This document shows positions 28,289-37,231 of a DNA stretch of 64,000 nt, one piece after another. The stretch spans positions 143,915 through 207,914 of the forward strand of contig NZ_CDCG01000011.1 of the NCBI RefSeq assembly GCF_000819845.1. Reading direction: 5' to 3'. The position numbers and the translations under genes are program-made. Source of the stretch: Aeromonas enteropelogenes (GTDB taxonomy: Bacteria; Pseudomonadota; Gammaproteobacteria; Enterobacterales; Aeromonadaceae). The stretch's first letter is position 1. Each line of letters opens with the position of its first letter. The notes beneath the pieces are model-generated. The model saw only the letters and a list, made by a program, of their open reading frames with translations, searched no databases and had not been told where the DNA came from.

Positions 28289-28380
28289 AGCTCAGCGGGG
28301 CAGTTTATAGTCTATAAACCTTCCCGCCCAATTCTCCTGAGCTAAAGCTCGTTGGCCGACCTTGATGTCGGCCTTTTTTA
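28289..28380 (+). ncRNA. Possible structured RNA ending in an intrinsic terminator
   Basis: AGCTCAG (28289-28295) pairs with CTGAGCT (28337-28343). Inside it, GTTTATAG pairs with CTATAAAC around a single T (28303-28319), and CGGG/CCCG add a middle stem. Ten bases later GGCCGAC-CTTGAT-GTCGGCC is followed by six T, a good terminator (28354-28379). The terminator is clear; that the whole forms a small RNA or a structured flaA 3' end is inference. Confidence 0.4.
28354..28380 (+). terminator. Rho-independent terminator downstream of flaA
   Basis: A seven-base GC-rich stem GGCCGAC/GTCGGCC with loop CTTGAT is followed by six T. It is the only canonical terminator between flaA and flaB, 174 bases after the flaA stop. 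Confidence 0.85.
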
Positions 28381-28736
28381 TTTTCAACGTAACAAAGCAT
28401 AACCCATGCCAGTTCTGAAATGCTTTCACCAGCGAGAAAAAGGAGTCGTACGCTTCTGCTTTATCGTGAACCGTCAAGGTTTTGAGGTGGTAGACAGATC
28501 CAGTCATCTTTTCAGGCTGTCAAATTGTTGGCTCAATGGGCGCTTGTTGCCATTGGCCCGAGTCAAAACAATGACCCTATCTTGAGTCTTTGCTTCCCTT
28601 TTCTCTGATATACATCTGTGAACATTCAGTTATTTATCTGTTTTGAACCAAAGGTAGCCGATGTGTTTGAGCTGCTCTTTGGGGGCGGATTGATCTGAGG
28701 GGGGCAATTATTTGCCGCAGGCGGCAAAAAAAAGAC

Positions 28737-28763
28737 TAAAGCTTCGTTCTGCGTGGCCGTTAA
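28737..28763 (+). promoter_or_regulatory. Sigma-28 (FliA) promoter of flaB
   Basis: TAAAGCTT-N11-GCCGTTAA. The -35 matches the consensus TAAAGTTT at seven of eight positions and the -10 matches GCCGATAA at seven of eight, with exact spacing. It lies about 180 bases before flaB and probably also serves flaG and downstream genes. Confidence 0.85.
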
Positions 28764-28945
28764 CCAAGGTAAGCAAAAGATTGGGTGTTCGGGACTCCTG
28801 GATTTTGCGGTGTGGTGGGTGATTGTCCGTTCAAACAATCCCCACTGGTCGAGAGTAGACGGGCTCGTTCAACCCTCTACTCCCGGATTGCAACAAGGCT
28901 GATGTAAGCGAGGCCTGCAGTCTGTATCGATTGGGAGATTAAATC

Positions 28946-29803
28946 ATGGCTATGTTTATTAACACCAACGTGTCCTCGCTGAACGCTCAGCGTAACTTGA
29001 TGAATACCAACAAGACACTGGACACGTCATATCAACGTTTGTCGTCCGGTCTGCGCATCAACAGCGCCAAGGATGACTCCGCCGGTCTGCAAATTTCCAA
29101 CCGTCTGACCTCCCAGGTCAATGGTCTGAACCAGGGTAACCGTAACGCAAACGACGGCATCTCTCTGGCGCAAACCGCAGAAGGTGCGATGGAAGAGATC
29201 ACCGGCATGCTGCAACGCATGCGGACTCTGGCACAACAGTCTGCTAACGGTTCCAACAACACCTCTGACCGTACCGCACTCCAGCAAGAAGTCGACCAAC
29301 TCTCTACCGAGATCGACCGTATTGCCAGCGACACTACCTTTGGTGGTAAGAAGCTGCTGGATAGCTCCTTCAAGGGTGAATTCCAGGTGGGTGCCGATGC
29401 CAAGCAGACCATCTCCTTCAGTCTGACCGGTTTTGCATTCAACGTGGCGGGGATTGCCGGTAATGCTTCAGTCACAACCGCTTTTGCTGCCGGCGCTTCT
29501 GGGATCAACATCAGCGCTGCCTCCTCAGCGCAATCCGTGCTCGGTGCCGTCGACAAGATGATCAAGTCTGTTGACTCCAAGCGTGCAGAGCTGGGTGCGG
29601 TGCAAAACCGGATGGAATCGACCATTCGCAACCAATCCAACATCGCCGAGAACCTCTCTGCTGCTCGTGCGCGTGTACGTGATGCGGACTTCGCGGTTGA
29701 AACTGCGAACCTGACTCAGTACAACATCTTGCAGCAAGCCGCGTCGACCGTGCTGGCGCAAGCCAACCAGCGTCCGAACGGTGCATTGTCGCTGCTGCGT
29801 TGA
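28946..29803 (+). CDS. flaB: Polar flagellin FlaB
   Basis: Second polar flagellin, 285 residues, nearly identical to FlaA in the N-terminal ([21 protein letters not shown]) and C-terminal ([23 protein letters not shown]) filament core domains. It differs in the central region (about 150-205), where Ser, Thr and Ala dominate. As in FlaA, this is the expected site of pseudaminic acid-type glycosylation. GGGAG lies eight bases before the start. No terminator lies between flaB and flaG (38 bases), so they are likely cotranscribed. Confidence 0.96.
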   Translation: MAMFINTNVSSLNAQRNLMNTNKTLDTSYQRLSSGLRINSAKDDSAGLQISNRLTSQVNGLNQGNRNANDGISLAQTAEGAMEEITGMLQRMRTLAQQSANGSNNTSDRTALQQEVDQLSTEIDRIASDTTFGGKKLLDSSFKGEFQVGADAKQTISFSLTGFAFNVAGIAGNASVTTAFAAGASGINISAASSAQSVLGAVDKMIKSVDSKRAELGAVQNRMESTIRNQSNIAENLSAARARVRDADFAVETANLTQYNILQQAASTVLAQANQRPNGALSLLR

Positions 29804-29841
29804 TAAGCTGATACAGGTATGGAAAGTAGTTGGAGGACATC

Positions 29842-30273
29842 ATGGCAAATGAAGTAAACCTTGGCTCGGCCTCCTCCTATGCTTTTCCAAAAACTGAAAG
29901 CAGTAGCCGTGAGGCTACTGCTTTTGTTTTGGCGCAGCAGAAAGAGGATGTGGCGAAGAAGCGTCAACAAGAGTTGGATGAAGCTGCAAAGCAGGAAGCC
30001 GCCACCAAAGATGAAACAAAATCAGCATCTTTGGAAGAACAGGTACAAGAATTGCAGTCGATAGTATCGATCAAAGGATGGTATCTGAATATTTCCAAGG
30101 ATAATGAGCTTGGCAAGACCATCGTCAAGCTGCTGGACAAGGATTCGGGAGAGGTGATCCGCCAGATCCCGAGCGAAGAGTTGCTGTCCATATCCAAGCG
30201 GTTTCGTGAACTTGAGCAGTCGGGGCTCGATGAGAGTCATCGCAAAGGGCTGCTGTTTGATAAATCTGTGTAG
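29842..30273 (+). CDS. flaG: FlaG-family flagellar protein
   Basis: A 143-residue protein. The N-terminal ~75 residues are polar and rich in Lys, Glu and Ala. The C-terminal part (LNISKDNELGKTIVKLLDKDSGEVIRQIPSEELL) matches the FlaG domain, whose members influence filament length and stability. GGAGG sits five bases before ATG 29842. It lies between flaB and fliD, the conserved place in Aeromonas and Vibrio. Confidence 0.93.
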   Translation: MANEVNLGSASSYAFPKTESSSREATAFVLAQQKEDVAKKRQQELDEAAKQEAATKDETKSASLEEQVQELQSIVSIKGWYLNISKDNELGKTIVKLLDKDSGEVIRQIPSEELLSISKRFRELEQSGLDESHRKGLLFDKSV

Positions 30274-30285
30274 AGGGAGGTTTGT

Positions 30286-31680
30286 ATGGGCTCGATAACA
30301 TCTGCTGGCGTGGGATCCGGCTTGCCACTGGAAGATCTCATCAAAGCATCTTTAGATGCAAAGAAAGCCCAGTTTGAAAAACAGGTTGTGACCCGTGAGG
30401 CCAACCTGAAAACCTCGCTTTCTGGTGTCGGCAAGTTGAAATCAGCCATCGACACCTTCAATACAGCCCTTCAGAAGTTGGCAAAGCCGACCGACTTTGC
30501 GGGGCGCAAGGTCACCATAAGCCAGGATACGACCAATCCGGTGCTGAACATGACGGCGACGGATACAGCCAGTCAGGGCAAGTATGATATCCAGGTAGAT
30601 CAGCTGGCCAAGGGGACCAAGCTCACGTCTCAGGCAGGGACATTCAGCTCGCCCAAAGACGTGATTGCCACTGCCGATGGCAAGTTGACCTTTACCGATG
30701 GTGACAAGTCCTTCGAGGTTGATGTCAAGGCGGGGGATACCCTCGAGCAACTGCGCAAACGGATCAATGCCAAGAGTGACAGCAATTTTGGCGTATCGGC
30801 CAACATCATCACCAGCAATGGTCAGTCCCAGCTCGTGCTGGAATCGTCCGTCACTGGCAGTAGCGGCAATCTGCAGATCACGGCCAGTACGCCAGAGCTG
30901 CAGAAATTCGATACAAGCAGTCCCTCTTCATCCTTTGATCGGGAAAATGGTGTCGATGCCAAGGTGACCATCGACGGCGTGGAGGTGACCAACTCCTCCA
31001 ATACCTTTGACAACGTTATCCAGGACTTGAAGTTCACTGTACTGCGAGTCAGTGACAAGGAGTCTGACGGGGTCACCTCCAAGAAAACCAAGGTCACTGT
31101 CGAAGACAACATCGATAAAGCCAAAGAAAACATCAATAATTTCGTCAAGGCTTACAATGATTTGCAAACAACCATGGATGACTTGGGCAAAAGGCCCGTG
31201 ATCGTCGGTGGTAATCGGACCGGGGACCCGGGTGAACTCGCCGGTGATCCGACGCTGTTTGCAATCCGGAATACCCTCTTTAAAGAGCTGTCCAGTGAGA
31301 CAGGCAGTGGGGCCATCAAGTCGCTGTTTGATATCGGCATCAAGATGGACAAGGATGGAAAACTCTCCGTTGACTCCACAAAACTCGATGACAAATTGAA
31401 GTCGGATTTTAATGGCGTATCTGCACTGTTTTCCGGCAGTGATGGTCTGGCCAAGCGCATTGACCCGCAGATGAAGGAATATACCAAGTCTGCCGGATTG
31501 CTGGCTCAGCGTCAGGACGGGATTAATACCCAATTAAAAGACATTGCGCAGAAACGAACCGACTTCAATTCCTATATGGTGACTTATGAAGAAGGCTTGC
31601 GCAAAAAATATGCTTCACTCGATGTGATGATCGCCAAGATGAACTCTTCTTCCAATGCCTTGGCTGGCATGTTGATGTAA
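30286..31680 (+). CDS. fliD: Flagellar filament cap protein FliD (HAP2; FlaH in Aeromonas)
   Basis: A 464-residue cap protein that sits at the filament tip and helps flagellin fold and polymerise. The N-terminal FliD domain begins SITSAGVGSGLPLEDLIKASLDAKKAQ, with the conserved G(I/V)GSGL motif. The C-terminal domain includes VKAYNDLQTTMDDL and ends in coiled coil (DIAQKRTDFNSYMVTYEEGLRKKYASLDVMIAKMNSS). It is exported by the flagellar type III pathway. It starts 12 bases after flaG and is followed after 19 bases by fliS. Confidence 0.96.
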   Translation: MGSITSAGVGSGLPLEDLIKASLDAKKAQFEKQVVTREANLKTSLSGVGKLKSAIDTFNTALQKLAKPTDFAGRKVTISQDTTNPVLNMTATDTASQGKYDIQVDQLAKGTKLTSQAGTFSSPKDVIATADGKLTFTDGDKSFEVDVKAGDTLEQLRKRINAKSDSNFGVSANIITSNGQSQLVLESSVTGSSGNLQITASTPELQKFDTSSPSSSFDRENGVDAKVTIDGVEVTNSSNTFDNVIQDLKFTVLRVSDKESDGVTSKKTKVTVEDNIDKAKENINNFVKAYNDLQTTMDDLGKRPVIVGGNRTGDPGELAGDPTLFAIRNTLFKELSSETGSGAIKSLFDIGIKMDKDGKLSVDSTKLDDKLKSDFNGVSALFSGSDGLAKRIDPQMKEYTKSAGLLAQRQDGINTQLKDIAQKRTDFNSYMVTYEEGLRKKYASLDVMIAKMNSSSNALAGMLM

Positions 31681-31699
31681 ATTTAATTGAGACGGTGTT

Positions 31700-32125
31700 A
31701 TGTATCAGCGAAACATTAAAGCATATAAAGCTACGTCACTTGAGGCCGAATTGTCGGTGGCCGATCCCCATCGTGTCATTCAATTGCTCATGCAGGGTTT
31801 TCTGGAGCGTTTGGCCAAGGCCAAGGGAGCCATTGAGCGCAAGGATTACGAACAAAAATCGATGCTGATTTCGTCGGCTACCGCCATATTGAATGGCCTG
31901 CAAGACTCCCTTGATATGGAACTGGGTGGCATTACCAATGATCTCTATGGCTTGTATGCCTATATGAAGGATCGTTTGCTTGATGCATCCGTGAATATGG
32001 ATATCGCTGCGATTGATGAGGTCATCGGGCTGATGCTTCCCATCAAGAGTGCCTGGGATCAGGTGCCGGAAGAGGAGAAGCAAAAAGCGTATGCGATGCG
32101 CCGTGAAAGGGGAGAGCTCTCCTGA
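31700..32125 (+). CDS. fliS: Flagellin export chaperone FliS (FlaJ in Aeromonas)
   Basis: A 141-residue cytoplasmic chaperone that binds the C-terminus of flagellin and prevents early polymerisation. It begins MYQRNIKAYKATSLEAELSVADPHRVIQLL, the standard FliS N-terminus with the conserved Tyr and 'SPH/DPHR-L-' pattern, and contains LYAYMKDRLLDASV. It is followed by a one-base overlap with the next small gene. Confidence 0.95.
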   Translation: MYQRNIKAYKATSLEAELSVADPHRVIQLLMQGFLERLAKAKGAIERKDYEQKSMLISSATAILNGLQDSLDMELGGITNDLYGLYAYMKDRLLDASVNMDIAAIDEVIGLMLPIKSAWDQVPEEEKQKAYAMRRERGELS

Positions 32126-32427
32126 TGCCTGATCTTCGCAATGAAATCATCAGGCTGACGCAACGCATCATGGTATCGCTGGGTGGTGAGGATGAAAACC
32201 TCACTACCGCTCTGATAGACGAACGACGGGCGGTGATCGACAAGTTGATTGCCCATCGTGACCCTCAAGTCGACTATAGCGAATTTGTTAAGCAGGTGTC
32301 TGAACTGGATGCTCAGATTGTCGACACGCTTTCCCAACATAAAAATGAAGTGGCTGAATCAATTTCATTGCTCAGCAGAAGCAGCAAAGCGTTGGCGTCA
32401 TATAATAAAAACCGTGGAGAGTTCTAA
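32125..32427 (+). CDS. Small flagellar chaperone candidate (FliT-like position)
   Basis: A 100-residue, mostly helical, charged protein without signal or membrane segment. It has no strong motif, but it is the right size and in the right position after fliS for a FliT/FlaI-type chaperone of FliD. Its start overlaps the fliS stop by one base and its stop overlaps the maf-1 start by one base, so the three are translationally coupled. The assignment rests on context. Confidence 0.6.
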   Translation: MPDLRNEIIRLTQRIMVSLGGEDENLTTALIDERRAVIDKLIAHRDPQVDYSEFVKQVSELDAQIVDTLSQHKNEVAESISLLSRSSKALASYNKNRGEF

Positions 32428-34532
32428 TGCCATCGTTAAATGATATCATTAATCGCTCGGAAGATGAGCTGCAACGTTTGACATTGCAACATCAGCAAGA
32501 AATTGCATTGGCACAACTAATTCCGGTTCGTTTTTCACAGAATATCGACGCCTTCCAGAAATATATTCCCTCGATAGCTGAGCAGTTTTCATCCTACAAG
32601 CCAAGCGCCGATTTTGAGATTTTTTGTATCGAGAATGGTATTGCCAATCTGCGTTGGCAGGAGAGCGGCCATATTTTATATGGCGAAGATCCATTCGATG
32701 AATGCCTGCAACAGATCGAAGCCGCATTGGCATCCGGTGGATTGATAAAATTTGGCATCGAGCGGCAATGGGATCCTTTCCAGCAGCAGCACTTTCTCTA
32801 TACCAATGCATTGCAGAATGTGATTGCTGAATTTAGCAAACAGAATACCGCCAACACTGAGACTCTTCCTCACGATATTCCACTGATGCTTATGTTTGGT
32901 CTGGGCCTTGGCTATCAGTTGGGATATCTCTACGAACGCAAGAACATCGCCAATCTGTTTGTTTTTGAACCGAACCTGGATCTTTTCTACGCATCCTTGT
33001 TCTGTTTTGATTGGGCGCCATTGCTGGATTACATTGCTGAAAACAAACTGGGTATTCACATTTTTCTGGGGCAGGATGAACATGTCATCATGCAGGACCT
33101 CAAGGATGCGGTGAATAAAAAAGGTGCATTTTTATCTTCCCAAGTGTTTGGCATGTCCCACTACCAATCAGCAGTGCTCTCATCGCTACAAGCTCAAATT
33201 GCCAAAGAGTTCTATTCGCTGGCGATGGGGTGGGGATTTTTTGATGACAGCCTGTTTGGCCTCGCAAATGGCGTTGACAATATCCTTGCCGGCGCCCGTT
33301 TTCTGAGTCTGAAAAACCGACTGCCCACATCCCTCAAAAAAACGCCAGTCTTTGTCATCGCCAATGGCCCGTCGCTGGATGCGGATATCGAATTTATCAG
33401 GGCACATCAGCATCAGGCCATATTGATCGCATGCGGTACGGCAATCTCCTCGCTCTATAGGGCGGGCATTACGCCGGACATATATATTGCGGTCGAGCGG
33501 GTTAACATGGTTGCGGCACATCTTGCCCAGATGAATGCCAGCGAGTATTTGCAGGATATCCTGATGATTGCCCCGGATGTCATTCATGCCGATACCAAGC
33601 GTATGTTCAAACGATATGTGCTCGGTATTAAGGCTGACGAGCCGCTTTACGTCCTGTTGTGCAATCATTTTGACTGGGCGGCAGAACTGCAGTGCTTGAG
33701 TTGCATCAATCCGCTGGTGGGCAACCTGGGGATCAGTTTGCCGCTGCACCTTGGTTTTGAACGCGTTTATCTATTCGGGCTTGATAATGGATTCAAATCT
33801 GCCGAGCACCATCACTCCCGCTTGAGCGGTTATTATGATGACAAGGGCAATCCTATCGCCGCTTATAAAGATATGGCGCTGGCGTTGGCTGACAATATCA
33901 GGCCTGCCAACTTTGGCGGTGAAGTGCAAACCAATCAGCTATTTTCTGCCTCTGTGATGATGGCTGAATTTCTGGTTCAGCATTGCCCGGATGCAAACAT
34001 ATACAACTGCTCCGATGGCGCTTTGATCAAGGGGTGTGAACCGCTGAAGAGCCGGGATATTGTGGATTTGCCACCCATGCTCGATAAGAAGGTGCTGGTT
34101 GATTATATCTACAACGACATGGCCATCTCGGTGGATACTTCCCGTGATGCGATCGAGCCGCTGCTTGACGTTGATCTGTTTGCACGGGTGATGGAGTTGA
34201 TGAAACAGGATTGGGCTGCCGATTTTGCCTCACGAGCCATGCTGGTGGAGGCAATGCAACGCAGCATGGAATATATCAACGTGATCCGTGAAAGCAGGCA
34301 GTCTCATATCCACAACATACTGTTTGGCTCTCTCAACGGCATGTTTACCCTGTATCTGGCGATAGCCTATTTCAACGATGATGAAACCCTGTGCATGGCA
34401 TGTGTCAATGAGCACAGGTATCTCTTTGTGGAATTTCTTGACCGTATGGGAATGATTTATCCCCATGCCCTCGATTATATCCAGGGAAGACACATCGCGG
34501 CTGTGCCAGGTTTGGCTTATCAGTTGTCATAA
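32427..34532 (+). CDS. maf-1: Motility accessory factor Maf-1 (flagellin glycosyltransferase, DUF115)
   Basis: A 701-residue cytoplasmic protein of the Maf family, which transfers pseudaminic (or legionaminic) acid from its CMP form to Ser/Thr of flagellin. The central MAF_flag10/DUF115 domain shows TPVFVIANGPSLD-type sequence (KTPVFVIANGPSLDADIEFI) and YIAVERVNMVAAHL, followed by SLPLHLGFERVYLFGLDNGFKS. These resemble the sialyltransferase-like fold of this family. It is coupled by a one-base overlap to the gene before it. Which of the two Maf proteins here acts on polar flagellin cannot be read from sequence, but linkage to flaAB favours this one. Confidence 0.9.
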   Translation: MPSLNDIINRSEDELQRLTLQHQQEIALAQLIPVRFSQNIDAFQKYIPSIAEQFSSYKPSADFEIFCIENGIANLRWQESGHILYGEDPFDECLQQIEAALASGGLIKFGIERQWDPFQQQHFLYTNALQNVIAEFSKQNTANTETLPHDIPLMLMFGLGLGYQLGYLYERKNIANLFVFEPNLDLFYASLFCFDWAPLLDYIAENKLGIHIFLGQDEHVIMQDLKDAVNKKGAFLSSQVFGMSHYQSAVLSSLQAQIAKEFYSLAMGWGFFDDSLFGLANGVDNILAGARFLSLKNRLPTSLKKTPVFVIANGPSLDADIEFIRAHQHQAILIACGTAISSLYRAGITPDIYIAVERVNMVAAHLAQMNASEYLQDILMIAPDVIHADTKRMFKRYVLGIKADEPLYVLLCNHFDWAAELQCLSCINPLVGNLGISLPLHLGFERVYLFGLDNGFKSAEHHHSRLSGYYDDKGNPIAAYKDMALALADNIRPANFGGEVQTNQLFSASVMMAEFLVQHCPDANIYNCSDGALIKGCEPLKSRDIVDLPPMLDKKVLVDYIYNDMAISVDTSRDAIEPLLDVDLFARVMELMKQDWAADFASRAMLVEAMQRSMEYINVIRESRQSHIHNILFGSLNGMFTLYLAIAYFNDDETLCMACVNEHRYLFVEFLDRMGMIYPHALDYIQGRHIAAVPGLAYQLS

Positions 34533-34563
34533 TATTTTGACATCTTGAGCTGTCAGAACAATC

Positions 34564-34599
34564 AAAGCCCTCCCGTCAGAGAAGATGGAGGGCTTTTTT
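34564..34599. terminator. Rho-independent terminator between convergent maf-1 and the pse operon
   Basis: AAAGCCCTC and GAGGGCTTT pair across a 15-base loop and are followed by six T on the plus strand; A residues before the stem give a shorter tract for the minus strand. It closes the flagellin operon. Confidence 0.85.
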
Positions 34600-34633
34600 G
34601 TATGAGGTGTAGAACGTGAAGCCGGGGAGGGCG

Positions 34634-34897
34634 TCACCCCTTGTCGGTCATTTCGAAGAGGGCGACGAGTTCATATTCGAGTTCGTCAGCCAGAGCCAGC
34701 CAATCTTCACGTTCTTGTTGCTCCAGTATGCGCTTGATGAGCACGGGCAGCAGTTGCTGTTGTTGTGCCGGCCAGCCCAGGCTCTCGGATGCGGCTTGCT
34801 CCAGCAAGGCAGGAAGTGTCTGGATTGCCTCCAGAGACAAGCCAAGGCGAAAACGCTGCGCCAATGCAGTGAGTTGGGCTGTCAGAGAGGCACTCAT
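34634..34897 (-). CDS. Small protein of unknown function in the pse/maf-2 operon
   Basis: An 87-residue, helical, Leu/Gln/Glu-rich protein (QTLPALLEQAASESLGWPAQQQQLL). No known domain is recognised. Its start overlaps the maf-2 stop by four bases (ATGA), so it is translated with Maf-2. Size, composition and coupling suggest a partner or chaperone for Maf-2 or another flagellar protein, but that is inference. Confidence 0.7.
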   Translation of the reverse strand: MSASLTAQLTALAQRFRLGLSLEAIQTLPALLEQAASESLGWPAQQQQLLPVLIKRILEQQEREDWLALADELEYELVALFEMTDKG

Positions 34898-36186
34898 TGG
34901 GTTATCTCCGGGTGATAGTGGCAGCCCTGGATATGCGCACCATCCTTGCTGGTGTTCCAGAAACGAACCTCGGGGTGACGATCTATGTAGCGCTCCAGCT
35001 CACACAGGTAACCGGCAAAGTTCAGGGTCGTGGTCACCCGATTGCCATGGCCATCGTGCACCCAATGACGCGCTGTATGGGCACTCGGGCCAAGTGAACC
35101 ATCTTGCCAACCGGTATGGGTTTGATTGCCCGGGAATGCGAAGTCGACGCCCATCAAGATGACATTGTTGGCCCCCATCTTGACGGCCAGATCCACGGCC
35201 GGGTGGATCACGCTCCCTCCTGAATGCAACACGCCTCTGGGCAAGCTGGTACGCAGGGCCTCATAGGTCTGGCTCATCGAGTAGGCGCCATAGCGCGGCC
35301 CCTGCCAGGCGGCCAGCGTCTCATGGGGCAGCATGGGGAAGTAGACCAGCTTGACCTCTTCGGAGCCGTGAGCTGGCAGCCTGTCCTGACCTATCAGGTG
35401 ATCGATCGTGACGACCAGATCCGGCTTGATGTGGTGCGCGAGCAGCGTCTTGTAGGCCGTATCGACACATATGATGAGTGGTCGTGTGGGTAGTTTCGCA
35501 AGTCCGCCCAGATAGGGCAGGTGACGTGCCAGTGTCGGGCCGGTGGCGATGATCAGCGCCGTGCAGCCTGGCCGGGAGCCAAACAGCTTGGTCACGTCGG
35601 CATCGTGCGCCAGTAGCTCGCGATTGCTTTCTAGTCGCGCCAGGCGTTCGGGGTCATCGGCTTTGAAGCGCCGATTGACGAATGGCAGGTTGATCTCGCT
35701 GATCAGTCGATCCCGGATGCGGACGGCAGCATCGTCGACCAGCAGCAGCTCGGCCGGCAAGGCGAAGAAGGGTAATCGGATCTCCTGGTCATCTCCCGCG
35801 ATGGTGAGCACGACCCTGGGATCAGCGAGCCAGTCATCCTGCTCCAGCAGGCGCAGCACCAGCGCAAACAGGGCGCCGTTCATGATCTTCACTTCCAGAC
35901 GGCGCAAGCTGCTGCGTTGCAACAGCACGCGGGGCAGATCGCCAAGTCCGGTGCCATAGATATGCAGTACGGGCTCTTCGGACAGGCTGGCGGCCTGCAG
36001 CTCGGCTTCTTTCCCCCTGTCGTGACGGCTGGTGAGCTGGATCCCGTCGACGCTGAGGGTGGAACCCAGTCCCTCGGTCAGTTCAACCTGGAGGTGCGTT
36101 ACATCTTGCGCCAACAGGCGGGGCCAGAGGGTGGGCCAGCGCTCGCTGATAAGCTGGCCATGGCGAGCAAGCAGTTCCTCATTCAT
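34894..36186 (-). CDS. maf-2: Motility accessory factor Maf-2 (DUF115 flagellin glycosyltransferase)
   Basis: A 430-residue protein with the Maf/DUF115 core: CTALIIATGPTLARHLPYL (the GxGPS/T-L motif), ICVDTAYKTLLAHHIKPDLVVTIDH, and a C-terminal block NVILMGVDFAFPGNQTHTGW. It is shorter than Maf-1 and divergent, so it is a paralogue, not a duplicate. The start overlaps the pseI end by eight bases. Lying inside the pseudaminic acid operon, it most likely uses CMP-pseudaminic acid. Its acceptor could be polar or lateral flagellin. Confidence 0.88.
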   Translation of the reverse strand: MNEELLARHGQLISERWPTLWPRLLAQDVTHLQVELTEGLGSTLSVDGIQLTSRHDRGKEAELQAASLSEEPVLHIYGTGLGDLPRVLLQRSSLRRLEVKIMNGALFALVLRLLEQDDWLADPRVVLTIAGDDQEIRLPFFALPAELLLVDDAAVRIRDRLISEINLPFVNRRFKADDPERLARLESNRELLAHDADVTKLFGSRPGCTALIIATGPTLARHLPYLGGLAKLPTRPLIICVDTAYKTLLAHHIKPDLVVTIDHLIGQDRLPAHGSEEVKLVYFPMLPHETLAAWQGPRYGAYSMSQTYEALRTSLPRGVLHSGGSVIHPAVDLAVKMGANNVILMGVDFAFPGNQTHTGWQDGSLGPSAHTARHWVHDGHGNRVTTTLNFAGYLCELERYIDRHPEVRFWNTSKDGAHIQGCHYHPEITQ

Positions 36187-37225
36187 CCTGTGCTATCCAC
36201 TCCCAATCCAGCGGTTGGTTGGCGCTCATGTCCCGGATAACTCGCTTGCCGAGGAGGCGATCGTAATCGGCCGGGGGCAGGCCAAGGGCGGGCCGAACCG
36301 ACTTGATGTGGGCTTCGGTCAGGCGCTCTCCGGCTGCAATCTCCTTGACCAGATAGAGGGAGCGGCGAAATGCGCGGTTGCCCTGCTCGCTCGGGGTGAG
36401 CTGATAGTCGGCCACGCCGAGCGCTGCCTGGGCGGTATTGACCGAGGCAACCAGTTCGGCAAGCTCGGTGGGCTCCATGGAGAAGGCGCAATCCGGTCCG
36501 CCATCCGCCCGGGCAAGAGTGAAGTGCTTCTCGATGAGGGTGGCGCCGAGCGCGGTCGCCGCGATGGCAGTGGCGCTGCCCAGCGTATGGTCAGAAAGCC
36601 CCACCTCGACGCCAAAGCGCTGGCGCAGCATGGGGATGGCGCGCAGGTTGTATTCGGCCGCGGGCGCCGGATAGCCACTGACGCAGTGCAGCAGCGCCAG
36701 CTGGCAGTTGCCGTGTTTGAGCGCCATTTCGACCGCGGCGGCGATCTCGGCCTCATTCGCCATGCCGGTGGACATGATGAGGGGCTTGCCAGTCTGGGCG
36801 GCGTAGCGAATGAGGGGCAGGTCTACCAGCTCGAAGGAAGCAATCTTGTAAGCCGGGCAATCAAGGGATTCCAGCAAATCGACTGCGCTGAAATCGAACG
36901 GGCTGCTAAATACCGTGAGCCCCAGCTCGCGCCCCTTGGCAAACAGCGCCTGATGCCACTCCCAGGGGGTATGGGCCCACTCGTAGAGGTCATAAAGGCT
37001 GTGGCCATCCCACAGGCCGCCGTGGATCTGGAATTCGGGTCGTTCGCTTTTGAGGGTGATGGTATCGGGGCGATAGGTTTGCAGTTTGACTGCACTGGCT
37101 CCCGCCTCCTTGGCGGCAGTCATGATGGCCAGGGCGCGCTCCAGGTTGCCGTTGTGGTTGGCCGACAGTTCGGCGATCACATAGGGGCTCTGTATTGGGC
37201 CGATGGATTGATGGGCAATCTGCAT
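36179..37225 (-). CDS. pseI: Pseudaminic acid synthase (NeuB family)
   Basis: Condenses the 2,4-diacetamido-trideoxy-altrose released by PseG with phosphoenolpyruvate to form pseudaminic acid. The 348-residue protein has the NeuB barrel (YVIAELSANHNGNLERA at the start, VGLSDHTLGSATAIAA, EKHFTLARADGGPDCAFSMEP) and a C-terminal SAF domain (SLYLVKEIAAGERLTEAHIKSVRPALGLPP). The SANHNG opening and GGPDCAFS motif favour PseI over sialic or legionaminic acid synthases. It starts six bases after pseG ends. Confidence 0.93.
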   Translation of the reverse strand: MQIAHQSIGPIQSPYVIAELSANHNGNLERALAIMTAAKEAGASAVKLQTYRPDTITLKSERPEFQIHGGLWDGHSLYDLYEWAHTPWEWHQALFAKGRELGLTVFSSPFDFSAVDLLESLDCPAYKIASFELVDLPLIRYAAQTGKPLIMSTGMANEAEIAAAVEMALKHGNCQLALLHCVSGYPAPAAEYNLRAIPMLRQRFGVEVGLSDHTLGSATAIAATALGATLIEKHFTLARADGGPDCAFSMEPTELAELVASVNTAQAALGVADYQLTPSEQGNRAFRRSLYLVKEIAAGERLTEAHIKSVRPALGLPPADYDRLLGKRVIRDMSANQPLDWEWIAQDE

Positions 37226-37231
37226 CTGTGT

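Larger units (their letters stand above)
28181..28945. other. 765-base flaA-flaB intergenic region with structured RNA candidates
   Basis: No protein gene is supported here. From left to right it holds a hairpin without T tract (28192-28218), a nested inverted repeat (28276-28343), a Rho-independent terminator (28354-28380), about 350 bases with nothing recognised, the flaB sigma-28 promoter (28737-28763), and a ~175-base flaB leader. Confidence 0.6.

Noticed and set aside
28292..28507. 71-codon minus-strand frame between flaA and flaB
   Set aside because: It runs through the terminator and nested hairpins, has no strong ribosome binding site and resembles no protein I know.
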